A stretch of 53,905 nt of DNA from Prado023 sp049688395 (GCA_049688395.1 JBAVKQ010000061.1:1-53905); one strand, 5' to 3'. Positions 33,919 through 43,079 are shown, counted from the stretch's first letter. Notes: generated by a model not told the origin, from the letters alone. Made by a program: numbers and translations.

Positions 33919-35412
33919 TCAGAGGTCGTTGCCGGCGTAGGACTGGTTGAAGCTCTTGTTGGTTAGGGGGAAGTCGGGGACGATCGTGTTGGTGAGGGCG
34001 ACGGGCAGGGCCGGCCAGTTGAGGAAGGACGGGTCAAGCGTACGCACACGGGTGAGGGTGCCAGAGGTGTCGATCTCGACGCGGTGGCACAGGGTGCCGC
34101 GCCAGGCCTCGACGACGCCGAGCCCGGCGGCGGCCTCGATCGGGGTGGCGATGGGTACGCCGCTCGGCGCGGGTGACCAGGCAGCCGCCAGGGGGGCGAG
34201 GACCTCGATGATCTGCATCGCGGCGACGACCTCGCGGGCCCGGACGAGGAATCGGGCCAGTACGTCCCCGGTCTCCTCGACGACGGGCTGGAATCCGGGG
34301 ATGTGGAGCATCGGGTGGTCGGCGCGGGCGTCGATGGCGACTCCGGAGGCGCGGGCGACGTAGCCGAGGGTCCCGATGTGCAGCGCCTGCTCCGGGGCGA
34401 GCGGGGAGGTCCCGGTGAGCCGGTCGGAGACCACGTTGTTCGCCAGGGTTATGTCCACGACCTCGGCGACCTCGGCAGTGACCCCACGCAACAGGTCGAG
34501 GTCCGGCTCGGCGTGCAGCTGCGCGCCGCCAATGGTGATGCCGTCGCGGAGCAGGCGGTGCCCGGTGAGGGCCTTGTTGTGGCGCAGGAGGGTCTCACGC
34601 AGCCGCTGGGTGTGGGCGTGGGCGATGCCGTAGCCGACGTCGTTGGCGATGCCGCCGAGGTCGCTGATGTGGTTGTAGAGCCGTTCGACCTCAAGCAGCA
34701 GGGCGCGGGTGGCGCGGACGCGATCGTCGACCTCGATGCCGAGGGCGTCCTCGACAGCCAGGGTGTAGGCAAGTGAGTGCCCGACGGCGGTGTCTCCGCT
34801 GATCCGTTCGGCCAGCTCGAGGCCTTGGGCGGGGGTCCGGCCCTCGAACAGCTTCTCGACGCCGCGGTGCAGGAACCACAGGCGAGCCTTGACCTGCAGG
34901 ATGGTCTCGCCGACCACGGAGAAGCGGAAGTGCCCGGGTTCGATGAGCCCAGCATGGATGGGCCCCACGGGGATCTCGTACACCCCGTCGCCCTCGACAG
35001 GGATGAACGGGTAGGAGTCGGCGTCGGGGCCGAACCGTGGAGTGTGGCCGGCGTCGTGGCGCATCGGGTAGTAGCCCGCGGGCCAGTGGCCGTGCGTGGC
35101 GAGGCGCTGGGGGAGCGGATGCCCCTGCGGACGGATGCCGAACAGGTCGTGGACCTCCCGCTCGAACCGGCCGGCGGGGAACGAGGCGTGGGCCAGTGTG
35201 GGGATCCAGGCGTCGCTGCGGGGGACGTCGACGGTCAGCTCGACGCGGTGGCCGACCGGGCGCAGGAAGCAGTAGACGACACGAAGCTGGTCAGGGTCGT
35301 CGTGGGCTGCGACGAGGGCCAGGCGCCAGCCGTCGTCGAGCAGTTGACCTGCCACCACGGGCAGCCGCTCACGGCTGATGATCTCGGTCCTTGTGGGGTG
35401 CAGCCGGCTCAT
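33919..35412 (-). CDS. HyfG/HycE-like large subunit (NuoC-NuoD fusion) without NiFe ligands
   Basis: The 497-residue protein has an N-terminal NuoC-like domain (about 10-150, with FEREVHDLFGI) fused to a NuoD/hydrogenase-large-subunit domain (about 160-497, with HRGVEKLFEGRTP, DLGGIANDVGYG and NKSFNQSYAGNDL). The first metal motif, RxCGxC in hydrogenases, reads RISGDTAVGHS here, and the C-terminal CxxC is also missing. The protein has only two cysteines (48 and 442), so it cannot hold a NiFe centre. M. tuberculosis Rv0087 has the same place in its operon. It probably forms the peripheral arm of a membrane redox or ion-pumping complex with an unknown electron partner. The ATG overlaps the previous stop (ATGA). 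Confidence 0.88.
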   Translation of the reverse strand: MSRLHPTRTEIISRERLPVVAGQLLDDGWRLALVAAHDDPDQLRVVYCFLRPVGHRVELTVDVPRSDAWIPTLAHASFPAGRFEREVHDLFGIRPQGHPLPQRLATHGHWPAGYYPMRHDAGHTPRFGPDADSYPFIPVEGDGVYEIPVGPIHAGLIEPGHFRFSVVGETILQVKARLWFLHRGVEKLFEGRTPAQGLELAERISGDTAVGHSLAYTLAVEDALGIEVDDRVRATRALLLEVERLYNHISDLGGIANDVGYGIAHAHTQRLRETLLRHNKALTGHRLLRDGITIGGAQLHAEPDLDLLRGVTAEVAEVVDITLANNVVSDRLTGTSPLAPEQALHIGTLGYVARASGVAIDARADHPMLHIPGFQPVVEETGDVLARFLVRAREVVAAMQIIEVLAPLAAAWSPAPSGVPIATPIEAAAGLGVVEAWRGTLCHRVEIDTSGTLTRVRTLDPSFLNWPALPVALTNTIVPDFPLTNKSFNQSYAGNDL

Positions 35413-36920
35413 CGGGCACCCGCCAGGACTGATGCTGCCTCGCTGAGCAGGGCGGCCATGGGAATGACTAGGAGCCCGAGGACTGCGGCCGCCCCGAGGG
35501 CGATGAGCAGCGGTGCCTGACGGCCCGCGGCCACGTGCTCGGGCACACCTGCGGATGTGGCGGGGCCGGAGCCTGCGAGGTCCGCGGGGTCGTTCGGCGC
35601 GCCGTCCGGGCCGGCGGATCCACTGGTCGGCTCGCCCAGGGTCATGGCCGACACGTGGCGGGCCAGGCCCGCGAACACGACCAGGAGCAGGGCCAGGGCG
35701 ATTCCCATGGCCCAGCCGAGCCCGACCTGCCAGCCGGCCACCACGATGGCGACCTCGGTGAAGAACAACACGAAGGGCGGGAAGCCGAGCAGGGCGGCCG
35801 TGCCGGCCAGCAGGGGTCGGGCGAGGTCGGGGCGGCGTGCGAGCAGGGCGGTGACGTCAGCGGTGCGGCTGCTGCCCTCGGCGGCGAGGATCCGCCCGGC
35901 GACGACGAAGCTGGCAGCCTTGACCAGCCCGTGGCCGAGCATGTGCAGCAGGACCGCGGCAGTGGCCAGCGGGCCGCCGACGGCTGCGCCGAGGGCCATG
36001 ATCCCCATGTGCTCGATGCTGGAGTAGGCCAGCATCCGCTTGAAGTCGCGCTGGGCCAGGATCAGTGCAGCCGCCACGCCCAAGGACAGCAAGCCGCCGG
36101 CAACCAGTAGCCCGCGCAGGAACCCGGGGCCGAGGATGACGTCGCCGATCGCTTGGACCCGCAGGATCGCGTAGAGGGCCACAGAGAGCAGGACGCCGGA
36201 CATCAGCCCGGATACGGGGGCCGGCGCTTGGGAGTGGGCGTCGGGAAGCCAGCTGTGCATGGGGGCCAGGCCGGCCTTGGTGGCGAACCCGAGGACGGCC
36301 AGGGCGACGGCGATCCGGGTCAGGTCGGGATCCAGGGCGATGGCCCCGCTGGCCAGCACCCGCCAGGACAGGGTCGGTGTTCCGGCGGCTGCCGCGGCGG
36401 CGTAGATCAGGACGATGCCGAGGAACGCGATCGCGACGCCGACCGAGCCCAGCACGACGTACTTCCACGCCGCCTCCAAGGAGCGTCGGGTGCGGTGGTG
36501 GCCGACAAGGAACGCGGTGGTGATGGTGGTGGCCTCGATGGCGACCCACAGGATGCCCAGGTTGTCGCTGAGGACGGCCAGGCTCATCGCGGCCAGGAAC
36601 AGGCAGATCAGGGCGGAGTAGCGACCGTCCGGCTCGACCCGGGCGGCCCTGGTCGGCAGCCCACCCCACAGGGCGGTCACCGCGACCGCGCCGATGGTGA
36701 ACAGCAGCCACGCCGACAACGAGTCGGCGCGCAACGCGCCGCCGCCGGCTACGACGGGGCCCTCGAGGTCCACGCCTGCCAGCAGGCCCATGCCGGATCC
36801 GAGCACCACCACTGCCACGGCAAGGTCAGCCGTGCGGGCCCATCCGCTGTCCCGGCGCCACCAGGAGACCAGCGCCGTGAGGAGCGGTACGAGCAGCGGG
36901 ATCCACACCAGTGCGGTCAT
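35409..36920 (-). CDS. HyfF-like membrane subunit (NuoN/L antiporter type)
   Basis: The 503-residue protein has about 14 helices. The antiporter signature region includes LGFATKAGLAPMHSWLPDAHSQAPAPVSG in outline (Lys on the broken helix, about 225-253) and RMLAYSSIEHMGI. It should move protons or Na+ as part of the complex. ATG at 36920 shares one base with the HyfE-like stop. A frame extending to 37352 is antisense-like noise inside the previous gene and was discarded. Rv0086 is the positional counterpart. Confidence 0.88.
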   Translation of the reverse strand: MTALVWIPLLVPLLTALVSWWRRDSGWARTADLAVAVVVLGSGMGLLAGVDLEGPVVAGGGALRADSLSAWLLFTIGAVAVTALWGGLPTRAARVEPDGRYSALICLFLAAMSLAVLSDNLGILWVAIEATTITTAFLVGHHRTRRSLEAAWKYVVLGSVGVAIAFLGIVLIYAAAAAAGTPTLSWRVLASGAIALDPDLTRIAVALAVLGFATKAGLAPMHSWLPDAHSQAPAPVSGLMSGVLLSVALYAILRVQAIGDVILGPGFLRGLLVAGGLLSLGVAAALILAQRDFKRMLAYSSIEHMGIMALGAAVGGPLATAAVLLHMLGHGLVKAASFVVAGRILAAEGSSRTADVTALLARRPDLARPLLAGTAALLGFPPFVLFFTEVAIVVAGWQVGLGWAMGIALALLLVVFAGLARHVSAMTLGEPTSGSAGPDGAPNDPADLAGSGPATSAGVPEHVAAGRQAPLLIALGAAAVLGLLVIPMAALLSEAASVLAGAR

Positions 36921-37582
36921 CAGTCGCGCAACTCCGTCAGGTCGTCGAGGTCGATGCCGCCATGGGCAGATTGGATCCGGCTGGTCAGCACCCGAAGGAT
37001 CAGGACCACCAGCAGCACGTCCAGGGTGACGCCCAGCTCCACGACCAGGGGGACCCCCCCGGAGGTCAGGAACGCTGTGGTCGCGATGCCGTTGTCCAGG
37101 ATCACGAAGCCGATCAGCTGGGACAGGGCGCTGCGGCGGGTGAGCATCACGAGGAACCCGATCAGCACCAGTGCCAGGCCCACGGGCACGGCACTGGCCC
37201 CGGGGACCTCGAGCACGGCGACGATCGGTAGACCCACCACGAAGGCCAGGACAGTCAGGGCGGTGGCCGCGAGCAGGCCCGCGGTGGGGTTGACCAATGG
37301 GGACTCCTCCCGGATCGCGCCTGTCGCAGAAGCGGTGCGTGACAGCGCCCACGGGATGGCCGCGGCCTTCATCCCCAGCACCAGGAGGGCCACGGCGAGG
37401 ACCTCGGAGCTGCCCTCGCGGATCCCGAGGATGGCCACCAGGCCGGCCAGGGCGGCACCCTGCACCGCGAGCAGCCGGATCGACGCGGGAAGCGCCTGGC
37501 GCCAGACCTGCAGGATCGCGGTCACCAGCAGCAGCCCGGTGGTGGTTGCCAGCAGCTGGGTGAACAGGGCATCGTTCATCAC
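36920..37582 (-). CDS. HyfE-like membrane subunit
   Basis: The 220-residue protein has six to seven helices and the HyfE/NuoK-like arrangement (LVMLTRRSALSQLIGFVILDNGI). It is a small membrane subunit positioned between the HyfC- and HyfF-like genes, as in E. coli hyf and Rv0085. The start overlaps the HyfC-like stop (ATGA). Confidence 0.85.
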   Translation of the reverse strand: MMNDALFTQLLATTTGLLLVTAILQVWRQALPASIRLLAVQGAALAGLVAILGIREGSSEVLAVALLVLGMKAAAIPWALSRTASATGAIREESPLVNPTAGLLAATALTVLAFVVGLPIVAVLEVPGASAVPVGLALVLIGFLVMLTRRSALSQLIGFVILDNGIATTAFLTSGGVPLVVELGVTLDVLLVVLILRVLTSRIQSAHGGIDLDDLTELRD

Positions 37583-38535
37583 GTGCCCCCGACGAGGTAG
37601 GAGGCGGTGACGGCCAGGAACGCCAGGACGAACGAGCCTGCGAGCAGCTCAGGGACCCGGAACAGGCGCAGTTTGGCGAGGAACACCTCCGCGGCGGCGA
37701 CCAGGATGCCGGCGGCCAGGACCTTGACCAGGATCGCCACCACCCCGACCAGGATGGCCGGGACGCTCAGAGTGGTGGCTACGCCCCACGGGATGGCCAG
37801 GTTCACCACCAGCCCGAGCAGGGCGGTCAGCCGCAGCCAGGAGCCCACTTCCAGCCAGGCCAGGTCGCGCCCGGAGCTCTCCAGCACCATCGCCTCGTGG
37901 ACCATGGTCAGCTCGAGGTGGGTCGAGGGGTTGTCCACCGGGAGCCGCCCGGTCTCGGCGAGCACGGCGATGCCCAGGGCGACGACGGCGAGCAGCCCGA
38001 CAGGGGACACCACGCTGGCGGGGTCCTCGGCCCGTGCGGTCACGATCGCCGACAGCGCCGACGTGCCGACCGGGATGGACAGGGCGTAGACGGCGACCAG
38101 GACCGTCGGTTCGACCAGGGCTCCGATGGTCATGTGCCGGCTGGACCCCATCCCGCCGAACGCGGTCCCGGACTCAAGCCCCAGCAGGGCCAGGGCCACG
38201 GTGCCGAGCAGGAGCACCGAGACCACCACGAACAGGTCATCGGGCACCAGGGGCAGGGTCGGGGTGGCCACAAGGGGGACCAGGGCGCAGAGGACGAGGC
38301 TCGACATCATCATCAGTAGCGGGGTGGCCGACATGAGCGGGCCGGTCCCGGCTGCCTTGAGCGGCTCCTTGGCCAGCAGCTTGCGCACGTCGCGCCATGG
38401 TTGGGCCACGCCAGCGCCGACCCGGCCCTCGATGCGCGCGCGGGTCTGGCGCATCACCCCGACCAGCAGCGGCGTCAGGGCGACGGCGGCCGTGACCTGC
38501 AGGGCGATCAATCCGATGACCGATGCCGTGTTCAC
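37579..38535 (-). CDS. HyfC/HycD-like membrane subunit (NuoH type)
   Basis: The 318-residue protein has about eight helices and the NuoH-family loops RIEGRVGAGVAQPWRDVRKLL in outline (about 34-54) and LAETGRLPVDNPSTHLELTMVHEAM (about 195-220), which face the peripheral arm and the quinone-binding region in related complexes. The GTG start at 38535 overlaps the HyfB-like stop (GTGA). A longer frame to 39321 lies inside the previous gene and was rejected. Confidence 0.88.
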   Translation of the reverse strand: MNTASVIGLIALQVTAAVALTPLLVGVMRQTRARIEGRVGAGVAQPWRDVRKLLAKEPLKAAGTGPLMSATPLLMMMSSLVLCALVPLVATPTLPLVPDDLFVVVSVLLLGTVALALLGLESGTAFGGMGSSRHMTIGALVEPTVLVAVYALSIPVGTSALSAIVTARAEDPASVVSPVGLLAVVALGIAVLAETGRLPVDNPSTHLELTMVHEAMVLESSGRDLAWLEVGSWLRLTALLGLVVNLAIPWGVATTLSVPAILVGVVAILVKVLAAGILVAAAEVFLAKLRLFRVPELLAGSFVLAFLAVTASYLVGGT

Positions 38536-40547
38536 CAGGTCACCGCCACCAGGACCACGATCAGGGCGGTGAACGAGAAGCCCAGGTAGCGGTGGATGTT
38601 GCCGTTCTGAATCCTGCGGGCTGCCACCCCGAGGTACATGAAGACCCGGATGAGCGGCTCGTAGAGCCGGTCGGAGACCAGGTCGGTGACCCGTTGCCGG
38701 AACCGGACCCGGGACACCAGGTAGCGCGACTCGTCGGCGTGGGTGACCTGGACGTCCCGGCGGGGCTGCAGGGCGTCGTCGAACACCCGGACCAGCGGCT
38801 CTGCATAGGAGGTGGCCGTGTACTGCATGCGGGGGCTGACCCGGATGCCGCCGCAGCCCCAGGCCAGGTCGACGTCCCGGCGCGGGGCCCGCCGCGCCGA
38901 GAGGGCGTGCACTACCAGGACGGGCACCAGCACGACACCGGCCAACAGGGTCAGGGCCACTGGGTCCAGGAGGGCGTCGACGGCGGGCAGCGACACCCCC
39001 AGCAGCCCCACGACCTCGATGCCGGAGGCACCGACGGCGCCGGCCAGGGCGGCGGCCACCGGCCCCGGCGCCAGGCCGAGAAGAACGACGGCTGCGGTGC
39101 CCAGCAACATCGCGGCCCGCATCGTGGCCCCAGCCTCGTGTCCCTGCGCTGCAGCCTCGGACCGCGGTCTGGCCAGGAAGCCGATCCCGTAGGCCTTGAC
39201 GAAGGTGAGCAGCGCCAGTCCCGCGGTGAGAGCCACCACTGCCACCGTGACCGGGAGCAGGACCGCCAGCAGAACGTCGTCCTGCCCGTCGCCGTGAATC
39301 AGGGACTGCAGGAGGACCCACTCGGCGGCGAACCCGGAGGTCACGGGCAGGGCGGCGGCGCCGAGGGCGGCGATACCGAACGTCAGCGACGTGGTCGGCA
39401 TGACCCGGGCCAGTCCACCGAGTCGGTCCAGGTCACGCTCGCCGGTTCCGTGCAGCACGGACCCGACGCCCAGGAACAGCACCGTCTTGAACGCGGCGTG
39501 GCTCAGTGCGAGGAGCAGGGCTGCGACCAGGGCGACGTCGGCGACTGGCACCTGTCCGGCGCCCCGTAGCAGCAGCCCGACGGCCACCGCCACCATGATC
39601 AGACCCACGTTCTCTGTGGTCGAGTAGGCCAGGAGTCGCTTGAGGTCGGTGGCCACCGAGGCCTGCAGGATCCCGTACAGGGCCGAGGCCAGGGCCAGGG
39701 CGAGCAGCAGCACCGCCCACCACGCTGGCCCGAGGGGCAGCAGCCGCAGGGTTGCGAGCAGCACCCCGTACACCCCCATCTTCACCATCGCCGCGCTCAT
39801 CGCCGCCGATACGTGGCTAGGGGCCTCCGGGTGCGCCCGCGGCAGCCACACGTGCACCGGGACCAGCCCCGCCTTGGTCGCGAACCCACCGAGCAGCAGG
39901 AGGAAGGCGACGCTGGCCGTGGTCCCGGTCACTCCGGCGGCGGCCAATGTGTCGAAGCTGGTGCCCCCAGCGTCGGCGACGAGGACGGAGAACCCGGCGA
40001 GCAGCATCAGGAAGCTGGCGTGGGTCATCACCGAGTACCACATGGAGGCGTTCACCACCTCGGGACGCCGGCGATGATCGGCCAGCAGCAGGACCGTCGA
40101 CCCGATCGCCATGGTCTCCCACGCCAACAGGAAGGAGACCACGTCCGCGGCAGCCGGCACCAGTTGCATGCCCAGCAGGAAGACCGCGAACGCTGCCCAC
40201 CCGGTTCGCGAGGCTGCTGGCCCGGTGGCATAACCGATCCCGTACAGCGCAGCCACCGCACCCACGGCCCCCGCCAGGGCCAGGAACACCCCACCGAGCT
40301 GGTCGGGGGCCAGAAGCAGCGGCTCCAGCGGCAGGTTCATGGGCAGGGCGATCGGGATCCGGAGCCCCGCGTCCGAGCCGTCGCCTGCCATCGCAGCCAG
40401 TCCGGTCACGACGCCGGCCACGCCGAGGGCAGCGCACATGCCCCCCGCCAGCAGCGAGCGGCGGCTGGTCGGCGCGGTCACCGCCACCAGGATGGCGACC
40501 GCGGCGAGCGCCAATTGCGCTGTCAGGCCGGTCGCGACGGTGCTCAT
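38532..40547 (-). CDS. HyfB-like membrane subunit (NuoL type)
   Basis: The 671-residue protein has about 15-16 helices. The antiporter core has LAWETMAIGS (Glu about 145), FATKAGLVPVHVWLPRAHPEAPSHVSA in outline and RLLAYSTTENVGL. The C-terminus is long and partly soluble (about 560-650), ending in one more helix. It is expected to translocate ions. ATG overlaps the HyfI-like stop (ATGA). The positional counterpart is Rv0083. Confidence 0.9.
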   Translation of the reverse strand: MSTVATGLTAQLALAAVAILVAVTAPTSRRSLLAGGMCAALGVAGVVTGLAAMAGDGSDAGLRIPIALPMNLPLEPLLLAPDQLGGVFLALAGAVGAVAALYGIGYATGPAASRTGWAAFAVFLLGMQLVPAAADVVSFLLAWETMAIGSTVLLLADHRRRPEVVNASMWYSVMTHASFLMLLAGFSVLVADAGGTSFDTLAAAGVTGTTASVAFLLLLGGFATKAGLVPVHVWLPRAHPEAPSHVSAAMSAAMVKMGVYGVLLATLRLLPLGPAWWAVLLLALALASALYGILQASVATDLKRLLAYSTTENVGLIMVAVAVGLLLRGAGQVPVADVALVAALLLALSHAAFKTVLFLGVGSVLHGTGERDLDRLGGLARVMPTTSLTFGIAALGAAALPVTSGFAAEWVLLQSLIHGDGQDDVLLAVLLPVTVAVVALTAGLALLTFVKAYGIGFLARPRSEAAAQGHEAGATMRAAMLLGTAAVVLLGLAPGPVAAALAGAVGASGIEVVGLLGVSLPAVDALLDPVALTLLAGVVLVPVLVVHALSARRAPRRDVDLAWGCGGIRVSPRMQYTATSYAEPLVRVFDDALQPRRDVQVTHADESRYLVSRVRFRQRVTDLVSDRLYEPLIRVFMYLGVAARRIQNGNIHRYLGFSFTALIVVLVAVTW

Positions 40548-41041
40548 CGACCGGTCACGCGGCGTAGCGCGGCTACGATCGCCTCGGGCTCCGGTGGGCA
40601 GCCAGGGACGGTCAGGTCCACGGATACCACGTCTGCCACCGACCCGACCACTCCGTACCCGCCGCGGAACACCCCGCCGTCAACCGCGCAGTCCCCGACG
40701 GCGACCACCACGTGGGGACGGGGCGTCGCCTCCACGGTGCGCCGCAGGGGCTCGTTCATGTTGTGGGTCACGACCCCGGTCACCAGCAGTACGTCGGCGT
40801 GGCGGGGTGAGGCCACTAGCCGTGCCCCGTACCGGTCGGCGTCATAGACCGGGCCGAACACCGCCCCGACCTCGACCTCGCAACCGTTGCACGACCCACA
40901 GTCGACATGGCGCACCTGGGCGCTGCCGGCCAGCGCCGGGTCGGGTCGAAACCCGTCCGGCGGGGACTCCGGGGCCGCAGGCGCAGGCTCGGCCACCCGC
41001 CCCGTCCTCCGGATCAGCCGCACCAGGCGAGTCGCGCTCAC
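40544..41041 (-). CDS. HyfI-like iron-sulfur subunit (NuoB type)
   Basis: The 165-residue protein has the ligands for one [4Fe-4S] cluster: CGSCNGCE (Cys48, 51, 54), GDCAVDGG (Cys117) and PGCPPEPE (Cys147), as in NuoB and hydrogenase small subunits. It should pass electrons between the large subunit and the quinone site. The GTG at 41041 overlaps the ArsR stop (GTGA) and is preferred to an ATG 19 codons upstream inside the ArsR gene. Confidence 0.9.
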   Translation of the reverse strand: MSATRLVRLIRRTGRVAEPAPAAPESPPDGFRPDPALAGSAQVRHVDCGSCNGCEVEVGAVFGPVYDADRYGARLVASPRHADVLLVTGVVTHNMNEPLRRTVEATPRPHVVVAVGDCAVDGGVFRGGYGVVGSVADVVSVDLTVPGCPPEPEAIVAALRRVTGR

Positions 41042-41424
41042 GAGGGTGCCCCCTCCGGATCGTGACCTGCCGCACCAGTCAGGGCACTGGGGTCCCACAT
41101 CGTTGGCTGCAGCGCGCGCTCCAGCTCCGCCTGGTCGGCCAGCAGCTTGCGCAGGACCAGCCGGGCAGCGGCCAGCAGGTCACGGGTCTCGGGGACCACG
41201 ATCGAGTACACCACCTCACCGCGCACCCGCTGCTGGCGCACCAGCCCGGTGCGCCGCAGGACGGCCAGCTGCTGGGACAGGCTGGAGGGCTCCATGGGGA
41301 TCTCCGCGAGCAGCTCATGCACGGCGTGATCCCGATCGCTGAGCAGCTCCAGGACCCGGATCCTCGTGGGATGTGCCAATGCCCGGAACAGGTCGGCCTT
41401 CGCCTCGTACAGCGGAACCGGCAC
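41038..41424 (-). CDS. ArsR-family repressor of the Hyf-like operon (Rv0081-like)
   Basis: The 128-residue winged-helix regulator has an ArsR core (about 8-95): LFRALAHPTRIRVLELL, then MEPSSLSQQLAVLRRTGLVRQQRVRGEVVYSI. It lacks the CxC of metal sensors. As the first gene of the operon it matches Rv0081, a hypoxia-linked regulator in M. tuberculosis. GTG start with AGGAGAG upstream. The inverted repeat at 41450 is its likely operator. Confidence 0.9.
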   Translation of the reverse strand: MPVPLYEAKADLFRALAHPTRIRVLELLSDRDHAVHELLAEIPMEPSSLSQQLAVLRRTGLVRQQRVRGEVVYSIVVPETRDLLAAARLVLRKLLADQAELERALQPTMWDPSALTGAAGHDPEGAPS

Positions 41425-41449
41425 CTAGCTCTCCTTCAGAGATGTGTAG

Positions 41450-41465
41450 TTGCATCGTTACGCAA
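41450..41465 (-). promoter_or_regulatory. Candidate ArsR operator
   Basis: TTGCATCGTTACGCAA is an imperfect 16-bp palindrome 26 bp before the ArsR start. Confidence 0.45.
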
Positions 41466-41696
41466 GTCAGCAGATTAGCACGAGGCGGGCGAGCCCGGCC
41501 GTCCCGAGGACGCTGTCGTGCCAATTTCGGCTGGCCACCATCAAGAGGACAATCGAGGTGACGGACCGTGAAGCCCAGGGACTGGCACAGCGGCATGCGC
41601 GATGGGCCTGCTGGCGACACCTAAGTCATGTCTCTGACAGATGTGTCGCAGCGTGATCGGGTCTACCTATCCACACACCAACAACGCCTTGCCCCA

Positions 41697-41892
41697 CGCT
41701 CGGGAAGGTTGTGTTTCGAGGCTGGTTCGTGACTGTGGTGTTCGTCGGTGGATCTGTGTCCGATTCCTGCCAGCCGCTTGTAACCAACTTGTCTCTACGT
41801 CCCTGAACGTCACGCGATCCAGTAGACGGTTTCGAACACTCCGGAGCACGATGTTCGAACGCAGAACGACGCGATAGATGCTTGTGAGCCGC
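41697..41892. repeat. Conserved att flank (P-like side), before copy 3
   Basis: About 196 bp, nearly identical to 31788-31982, with one inserted T and a handful of substitutions. Confidence 0.75.
41778..41799 (+). promoter_or_regulatory. Paired arm-type sites before att copy 3
   Basis: TTGTAACCAAC and TTGTCTCTACG are adjacent 11-bp repeats beginning 115 bp before the core start. Confidence 0.6.
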
Positions 41893-41953
41893 CTTGTAAA
41901 TAGGGGGTTCCCGGTTCGAGTCCGGGCGTCGGCTCTCTATCGTCGCAGGTCGG
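41893..41953 (+). repeat. att core copy 3 (tRNA-Thr 3' half)
   Basis: 61 bp with three substitutions from copies 1 and 2, one of them in the anticodon stem. It is not a tRNA gene. Confidence 0.82.
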
Positions 41954-42170
41954 GGGCTGGTTAGGGGTGCCTGACCTGCCCCTGCGCGGGTTTGACTTGT
42001 AACTACCTTGTCACTACGCAGCGTCGTGTAGCCGAGTCCTTCGGGACTGCATGGACGTGGTGGACGGGTTGGACGCCTATGAACAGTTGGCTCCTGTTCG
42101 ACGATCAGGTGCGCCGTTATGGGACCGAGGTGCGGGAGGGCAGTGGATCCGAGCATCGGGGCGCCCGGCG
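41954..42170. repeat. Conserved att flank (P'-like side), after copy 3
   Basis: This is the counterpart of 25742-25960 and includes the same paired arm sites and the ATGGACGTGGTGGACGGGTT stretch. Confidence 0.65.
41997..42018 (+). promoter_or_regulatory. Paired arm-type sites after att copy 3
   Basis: TTGTAACTACC and TTGTCACTACG are adjacent 11-bp repeats 104 bp after the core start, as after copy 1. Confidence 0.6.
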
Positions 42171-42373
42171 GCCAATCGCTGTGCGTACTTCGCGGCGGAA
42201 TGCAGCGCCGCTGACCGGGACGCCTGCGCGGCTACGCACCCGTGATGCTTTGACATCGCTACCCTCTGAGCGTGAATCATCCCGCGGTCGCGCCGACCGG
42301 CATGCCAATGCCGCCATATGTGCGGAGTCGCCTCGGGCGGCGGCAGGAATGCGTGCTCAAGCATGGATTCCAT

Positions 42374-43029
42374 AACCCGAGCGTCGGACCGATTGGTGGA
42401 ACACGCGCCTGAGTGCAGAGGGGCTGGGGCAACGCGTTCGCCTATATGACCACGGCGGGGCTGACCGTCTGACCCGGCAGGACCTCTTCGAGCTCGCCCG
42501 ACGAGTCACGCCTTCGAGCACCGGCGACGACGTCCTGACTCTTCTGTGGCACGTGCTTGCCTGGGGCACCGGACGAAGCCAGCGTGGGAATCGCACCCGA
42601 ATCCGAGCCTTCGTGGGCGAAGCCGACCGGCAGAGGAATGTCGGGCTGCTCAAAGTCGCCATTACGTTCGCTCGCAGTGGTGATGCCGGGAGCGCCTACG
42701 GGTTGCTGATTCGGCGCTGCGGCGGTCAGATGCCTGGGCTCGGGCCCGCCTTCTTCACCAAACTGCTCTACTTCTCTTCTGAAGGCAGTTACGGCACGCG
42801 ATGCCTGATCTTGGATACGCGAGTGGCCCGGAGCTTGGCACAGGCGGGCTGGTCGGCACTGCCGCGGTCCGCACGCTCGGGCTTCAGCTACAACTGGTAT
42901 ACGGCTACCTACGCGAGCTACTGCGAACTCCTCGCCAGGTGGGCTGACGACGAGACTGCCCGACGGGGAGCTCTCGTGTGGCCTGACGAGATTGAGCTCG
43001 CCCTCGTTAGGGGAGACGTCGACCGGTAG
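42374..43029 (+). CDS. OGG-fold protein (8-oxoguanine glycosylase-like), no start codon visible
   Basis: The open frame gives 218 residues with the layout of the OGG-fold protein family: an N-terminal helical part (LTRQDLFELARRVTP, LLWHVLAWGTG) and PGLGPAFFTKLLYF, which resembles a helix-hairpin-helix, followed by LILDTRVAR, where the Asp would be in the position of the glycosylase catalytic Asp. The frame opens right after a TAA at 42371, and the first usable start is the GTG at 42553, inside the domain. It is therefore probably 5'-truncated by the junction near the att flank. A DNA-repair or defence role is inferred from the fold only. Confidence 0.55.
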
Positions 43030-43079
43030 TCGTTCGACGGCTGCTCCCGTCCCTCGCGCGGCGAAAGGACCGCATCCTG

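Larger units (their letters stand above)
32044..41892. mobile_element. Island 2 of the tRNA-Thr tandem array
   Basis: About 9.8 kb between att copies 2 and 3. It carries a complete ArsR-Hyf-like operon on the minus strand (33919-41424) and, at the copy 2 end, decayed genes. No recombinase is visible. Confidence 0.7.

Noticed and set aside
33919..41041. Operon as a true [NiFe] hydrogenase-4 or formate hydrogenlyase
   Set aside because: The large subunit has no CxxC ligand motifs, and no hyp maturation genes, electron-input HyfA-like ferredoxin gene or formate dehydrogenase lie nearby.
41480..41690. Possible insertion-sequence end in the gap between the ArsR operon and the att flank
   Set aside because: A short motif looked like an IS terminus, but no matching inverted end, target duplication or transposase piece is present.
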